Source: Solimonas sp040066175 (lineage in GTDB: Bacteria > Pseudomonadota > Gammaproteobacteria > Nevskiales > Nevskiaceae). From it: a stretch of 64,000 nucleotides of DNA. The DNA lies in assembly GCF_040066175.1 (NCBI RefSeq), contig NZ_JBEAAM010000003.1, forward strand, positions 3,669-67,668. The letters run 5' to 3'. The stretch's first letter is position 1; the number at the start of each line of letters is the position of its first letter. A model generated the notes under the pieces. It saw only the letters and a program-made list of their open reading frames with translations, had not been told where the DNA came from and made no database searches. Shown one piece after another: positions 60,891 to 64,000 of the stretch. The position numbers were made by a program, and so were the translations under genes.

Positions 60891-62071
60891 GCACCGCCAG
60901 CGATCAGCTCCGCTTCGCCGACGACGCGCCGCCGCCGGAGGCGACGCCCTCGTGGAAGGTGCTGGTCGTCGATGACGATCCCGAGGTGCATGCGGTCACA
61001 CGCCTCGCACTGGACCGCTGCCGCTACGACGGCCGCCCGATCGCGGTGCTCAGCGCGGCCAGCGCCGCGGAGGGGCGCACGCTGCTCGCCCAGCACGACG
61101 ACATCGCGCTGATACTCCTGGACGTGGTGATGGAGACGCCGCACGCGGGCCTGGACTTCGTGCGCCATGTGCGCGAGGCGCTCGGCAACCGCCTGATCCG
61201 CATCGTGCTGCGCACCGGCCAGCCGGGCGAGGCACCGCCGCGCGAAGTGGTGACGCGCTACGAGATCGACGACTACCGGACCAAGACCGAACTGACCTTC
61301 GAGCGGCTGCAGATCATCGTCATCACCGCGCTGCGCGGATACACGATGGTCGCATCGCTGGCCGAGCGCGAGGCCGAGCTGATACGGCGCAACGAGCAGC
61401 TCGAACGCTTCACCGACCTCGCCTCGCAGGACCTGCAGGAACCGCTGCGCAACATCGTCAGCAGCACGCAGCTGCTGACGCGCCGGCTCGACAGCACGCT
61501 GGCGCCCGACGATGCCCGCATCCTGACCGAACTGGCCGACGCCGCGCACCTGGCCTACCGCACGATCGACAGCCTCGTCGAGTACGCGCGGCTGGGACGC
61601 AACCTGGGCGCCCCGCGCGTCCTGCAGCTCGACGACGTGCTGCGCGGCGCGCTGTCGCGGCTGCGCCCGTTCCTGCAGGGACGCGGCGCGCAGATCGCGA
61701 TCGACCCGCTGCCGCAGGTGCGCGGCCACGCCGACCTGCTGGAGCTGGCTTTCGCCCACCTGATCGAGAACGCGGTGCGCTACCGTGGCGCGGCCGCGCC
61801 GCAGATCCGCGTCACCGCCACCACGGACGAGCGCAGCACCGAGATCCGCGTCGCCGACAACGGCATCGGCATCGATCCACGCTTGATCGACAAGATCTTC
61901 GAACCCTTCTCGCGCCTGCATACACCGAGCCGCTATCCGGGCGCAGGCCTGGGGCTGGCGATCGCGCGCCGCGCGGTCGAGCTCGATGGCGGGACGCTGA
62001 CGGCCACGTCCGACCCCGGCGTCGGCACGACGATGATCCTGCGCCTGCCGCGCCACAGACCCGGCGGCTGA
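60887..62071 (+). CDS. receiver-histidine kinase hybrid lacking the phospho-acceptor His (His to Gln)
   Basis: A 394-residue protein with an N-terminal receiver (D29/D30, D79, T110, K133) very similar to that of the preceding gene, then a short coiled coil and a HisKA/HATPase module. The acceptor motif normally reading ASHDLQEPLR is ASQDLQEPLR; the codon at 61427-61429 is CAG (Gln181). The ATPase N, G1 and G2 boxes (LIENAVRYRG, DNGIGIDP, GAGLGLAIARR) look intact. It probably cannot autophosphorylate in the normal way and may act as a phosphatase or allosteric partner. Confidence 0.88.
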   Translation: MSTASDQLRFADDAPPPEATPSWKVLVVDDDPEVHAVTRLALDRCRYDGRPIAVLSAASAAEGRTLLAQHDDIALILLDVVMETPHAGLDFVRHVREALGNRLIRIVLRTGQPGEAPPREVVTRYEIDDYRTKTELTFERLQIIVITALRGYTMVASLAEREAELIRRNEQLERFTDLASQDLQEPLRNIVSSTQLLTRRLDSTLAPDDARILTELADAAHLAYRTIDSLVEYARLGRNLGAPRVLQLDDVLRGALSRLRPFLQGRGAQIAIDPLPQVRGHADLLELAFAHLIENAVRYRGAAAPQIRVTATTDERSTEIRVADNGIGIDPRLIDKIFEPFSRLHTPSRYPGAGLGLAIARRAVELDGGTLTATSDPGVGTTMILRLPRHRPGG

Positions 62072-62129
62072 AGCCACGGACACGGCTTTCCGTGGAACAA
62101 TCCGCGCATCGACTGCGCGGAGATCCGGA

Positions 62130-62648
62130 ATGCAGCACGCCCAACCCCTCGATGCCCGCCCGGTGGGCGCGTCGGCCGTGCGCGAACAGGTGTACATGGT
62201 GTTCCCGAACGACCTGAACTCCAACGACACCGTGTTCGGCGGCCTGATCATGGCGCAGATGGACCGCTTCGCCGCGGTCGCCGCCGACCGTCACGCCGGC
62301 GGCGTCTGCGTCACCGCCAGCGTCGATGCCGTGCACTTCATCGCCCCGGCCAAGGGCGGCGACGTGTTGATCTTCAACTGCGCGGTCAACCGCGCCTGGC
62401 AGACGTCGATGGAAGTCGGCTGCAAGGTCGAGGCGGAGAAGATCGGCGGCGGCGAACGCCGGCACATCCTGTCCGCGTACCTGACGTTCGTCGCGGTGGA
62501 CCGCGACGGCAAACCGCGGCCGGTGCCCGCGCTCATGCCCGAGACCGACGTGGAACGCCACCGCTACGAGGAAGCACAGCTGCGCCGCGAACTGCGCCTG
62601 CGCCACGCCGAGGAACTCAAGCGACTGCGCGCCGGGCGCAGGTCTTAG
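62130..62648 (+). CDS. acyl-CoA thioesterase (hotdog fold)
   Basis: A 172-residue YciA/BACH-type acyl-CoA thioesterase that hydrolyses acyl-CoA to free acid. The hotdog helix region NSNDTVFGGLIMAQMDRFAAVAA includes the catalytic Asp/Asn positions, followed by VCVTASVDAVHFIAPAKGGDV. A charged helical tail (about 140-172, RYEEAQLRRELRLRHAEELKRLR) extends beyond the fold. Confidence 0.9.
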   Translation: MQHAQPLDARPVGASAVREQVYMVFPNDLNSNDTVFGGLIMAQMDRFAAVAADRHAGGVCVTASVDAVHFIAPAKGGDVLIFNCAVNRAWQTSMEVGCKVEAEKIGGGERRHILSAYLTFVAVDRDGKPRPVPALMPETDVERHRYEEAQLRRELRLRHAEELKRLRAGRRS

Positions 62649-62700
62649 CTCGTTTTGAAAGTCCCGGCCAGGGACGGCCGCGGCTTGTGCAGGATGCGCA

Positions 62701-63345
62701 CTAGGGCGCGTCGGCCTGGGCGTCGGGGTGCGCGCGCTGGAAAGCCGGCAGCGTGCCGCAATGCGCCGCGACCCGTGCCAGGCGCGGGTACTGCGTCGCA
62801 TCGCAGCCGAAGCGCTCGGCGGAGTAGATCTGCGGCACCAGGACGCAGTCGGCCCAGGTCGGCGTCTCGCCGAACGCGAACGGCGTGTCCGGACGATGCT
62901 GCAATTCCATTTCCAGCGCCGCCAGGCCACGCGTGATCCAGTGCCGCAGCCAGACGTTGCGCGCATCCTCGGCGATCTTCAGACGCTCGCCCAGGTAGCG
63001 CAGCACCGACGTGTTCTGCAGCGGCTGGATGTCGGCCGCGATCGTCAGGCAGAAGGCACGCACGCGCGCCTGCTCGCGCGGATCGGACGGCAGCAGCGCC
63101 GGCTGCGGCCGCGTGGCTTCCAGGTAATCGAGGATCGCCAGCGACTGGTTGACGACGAAGTCGCCATCGACCAGCAGCGGCACGCGTGACTGCGGATTGA
63201 GCCGCCGGTAGGTCTCCAGGAATTGCTCGCCGCCGTCGCGCAGCAGGTGGATCGGCACCGTCTCGTAAGCCAGGCCCTTGAGATTGAGCGCGATGCGCAC
63301 GCGGAACGCGGACGACGATCGCCAGTAGGAATAGAGCTTGAGCAT
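62701..63345 (-). CDS. maiA: maleylacetoacetate isomerase (zeta-class glutathione transferase)
   Basis: Glutathione-dependent isomerase of the homogentisate (tyrosine) pathway, producing fumarylacetoacetate. The 214 residues begin MLKLYSYWRSSSAFRVRIALNLKG with the SSxxxR motif of the zeta class; glutathione contacts QSRVPLL and NQSLAILDYLE are present. ATG 63345 has GGAGAG upstream. It lies 19 bp after the fumarylacetoacetase gene, in pathway order. Confidence 0.94.
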   Translation of the reverse strand: MLKLYSYWRSSSAFRVRIALNLKGLAYETVPIHLLRDGGEQFLETYRRLNPQSRVPLLVDGDFVVNQSLAILDYLEATRPQPALLPSDPREQARVRAFCLTIAADIQPLQNTSVLRYLGERLKIAEDARNVWLRHWITRGLAALEMELQHRPDTPFAFGETPTWADCVLVPQIYSAERFGCDATQYPRLARVAAHCGTLPAFQRAHPDAQADAP

Positions 63346-63364
63346 CGGCGTCTCTCCGCGACGT

Positions 63365-64000
63365 TCAACCCTTGTAGCGTGCCACCACCTGCTCGATCGC
63401 ACCGAACACCGAGTGCCCCTGCGCGTCGAGCATCTCGATGTGCACCTGGTCGCCGAAACGCAGGAACGGCGTCTTCGGCTTGCCGGACTGGATCGTCTCG
63501 ATCATGCGCACTTCGGCCAGGCAGGAGTAGCCGACACCGCCTTCGGCGACGGGTTTTCCCGGTCCGCCATCGGGACCGCGGTTGGAGACGGTGCCGGAGC
63601 CGATGATGCTGCCGGCACCGAGCGGGCGCGTCTTCGCCGCGTGCGCGATCAAGGTCGGGAAGTCGAAGGTCATGTCGGTGCCGGCGTCGGGCTGCCCGAG
63701 CAGCTGGCCGTTGATGCTGGAACGCAGCGGCAGGTGCACCTTGCCGCCATCCCACGCGCCGCCGAGTTCGTCCGGCGTGACCGCGACCGGCGAGAACGCG
63801 CTCGACGGCTTGGACTGGAAGAAGCCGAAACCCTTGGCCAGCTCGGCCGGAATCAGGTTGCGCAGCGAGACGTCGTTGACCAGCATCAGCAGCCGGATCT
63901 GCGCACCTGCCGTCTCTGCACTGGCGCCCATCGGCACGTCGCCGGTGACGACGGCAATCTCCGCTTCGAGGTCGATGCCCCAGTCCTCCGAAGCCGCCTC
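63365..64000 (-). CDS. fumarylacetoacetate hydrolase family protein (partial, N-terminus off the right edge)
   Basis: Last step of tyrosine degradation, cleaving fumarylacetoacetate. The visible 211 residues start in EAASEDWGIDLEAEIAVVTGD, with metal-binding Glu residues of the FAH fold, and include LLMLVNDVSLRNLIPAELAKGFGFFQSKPSSAFSP (given in part) and GSGTVSNRG. The frame is open to the window edge. Adjacent maiA supports fumarylacetoacetase rather than another FAH-family hydrolase. Confidence 0.9.
   Translation of the reverse strand, partial: EAASEDWGIDLEAEIAVVTGDVPMGASAETAGAQIRLLMLVNDVSLRNLIPAELAKGFGFFQSKPSSAFSPVAVTPDELGGAWDGGKVHLPLRSSINGQLLGQPDAGTDMTFDFPTLIAHAAKTRPLGAGSIIGSGTVSNRGPDGGPGKPVAEGGVGYSCLAEVRMIETIQSGKPKTPFLRFGDQVHIEMLDAQGHSVFGAIEQVVARYKG

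Overview
The window comes from a very GC-rich bacterial chromosome, almost certainly a gammaproteobacterium and possibly a Xanthomonadales or Nevskiales relative. Grounds for this are a fused NuoCD subunit, a NuoG carrying the fourth (N7-type) cysteine set in E. coli spacing, an Hvf-type metallophore cluster, REP-like GTCAT..CCCGC hairpins and heptad intergenic repeats. That placement is inference; no rRNA gene is present to settle it. No gap between genes exceeds 300 bases. There is no CRISPR array, insertion sequence or prophage.

Bases 1-26613 form a respiratory and sodium-energetics block. On the minus strand a nuoABCDEFGHIJKLMN operon (17536 down to 2602) is followed 93 bp later by nqrA and nqrB of the sodium-pumping NADH:quinone reductase, which runs off the left edge. 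Divergent from nuoA, on the plus strand, are nhaD and a tightly overlapping Mrp-type antiporter operon (E, F, G, A'-B fusion, C, D, D, an 89-residue membrane protein, D). The nuo operon is interrupted between nuoI and nuoJ by a small four-helix-bundle gene bracketed by perfect inverted heptad repeats.

Bases 26614-41049 are mostly housekeeping: rimK, a DUF962/Mpo1-like protein, mnmG (preceded by a degenerate copy of its own 5' end), an Ala/Lys-rich periplasmic protein, a YgjP-type metallopeptidase, a parB without parA, folE, an acyl-ACP desaturase, acylphosphatase, a MATE exporter with an apparent CTG start, an MFS exporter, an acyl-CoA desaturase and prfC. Bases 41050-43762 hold an HvfABC/DoxX cluster for a copper-associated, MNIO-modified peptide. 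Its precursor has seven Cys-Gly-Glu units with an EF-hand loop set between them.

Bases 43869-48127 contain an EAL protein with a ruined GGDEF site, a CAT-anticodon tRNA, a MAPEG protein, and a LysR regulator divergent from a small secreted protein. Bases 48150-55647 are a branched-chain keto acid dehydrogenase operon (E1 alpha, E1 beta, E2, E3 and two crotonases) with a divergent Lrp/BkdR regulator. A REP pair lies in frame inside the E2 linker. Bases 55770-62071 encode a five-gene signalling module: TonB-dependent receptor, YfiR, CHASE8-like/HAMP histidine kinase, REC-DUF3369 response regulator and a REC-kinase hybrid whose phospho-acceptor His is Gln. The right end has an acyl-CoA thioesterase and the tyrosine-catabolism genes maiA and a partial fumarylacetoacetase.
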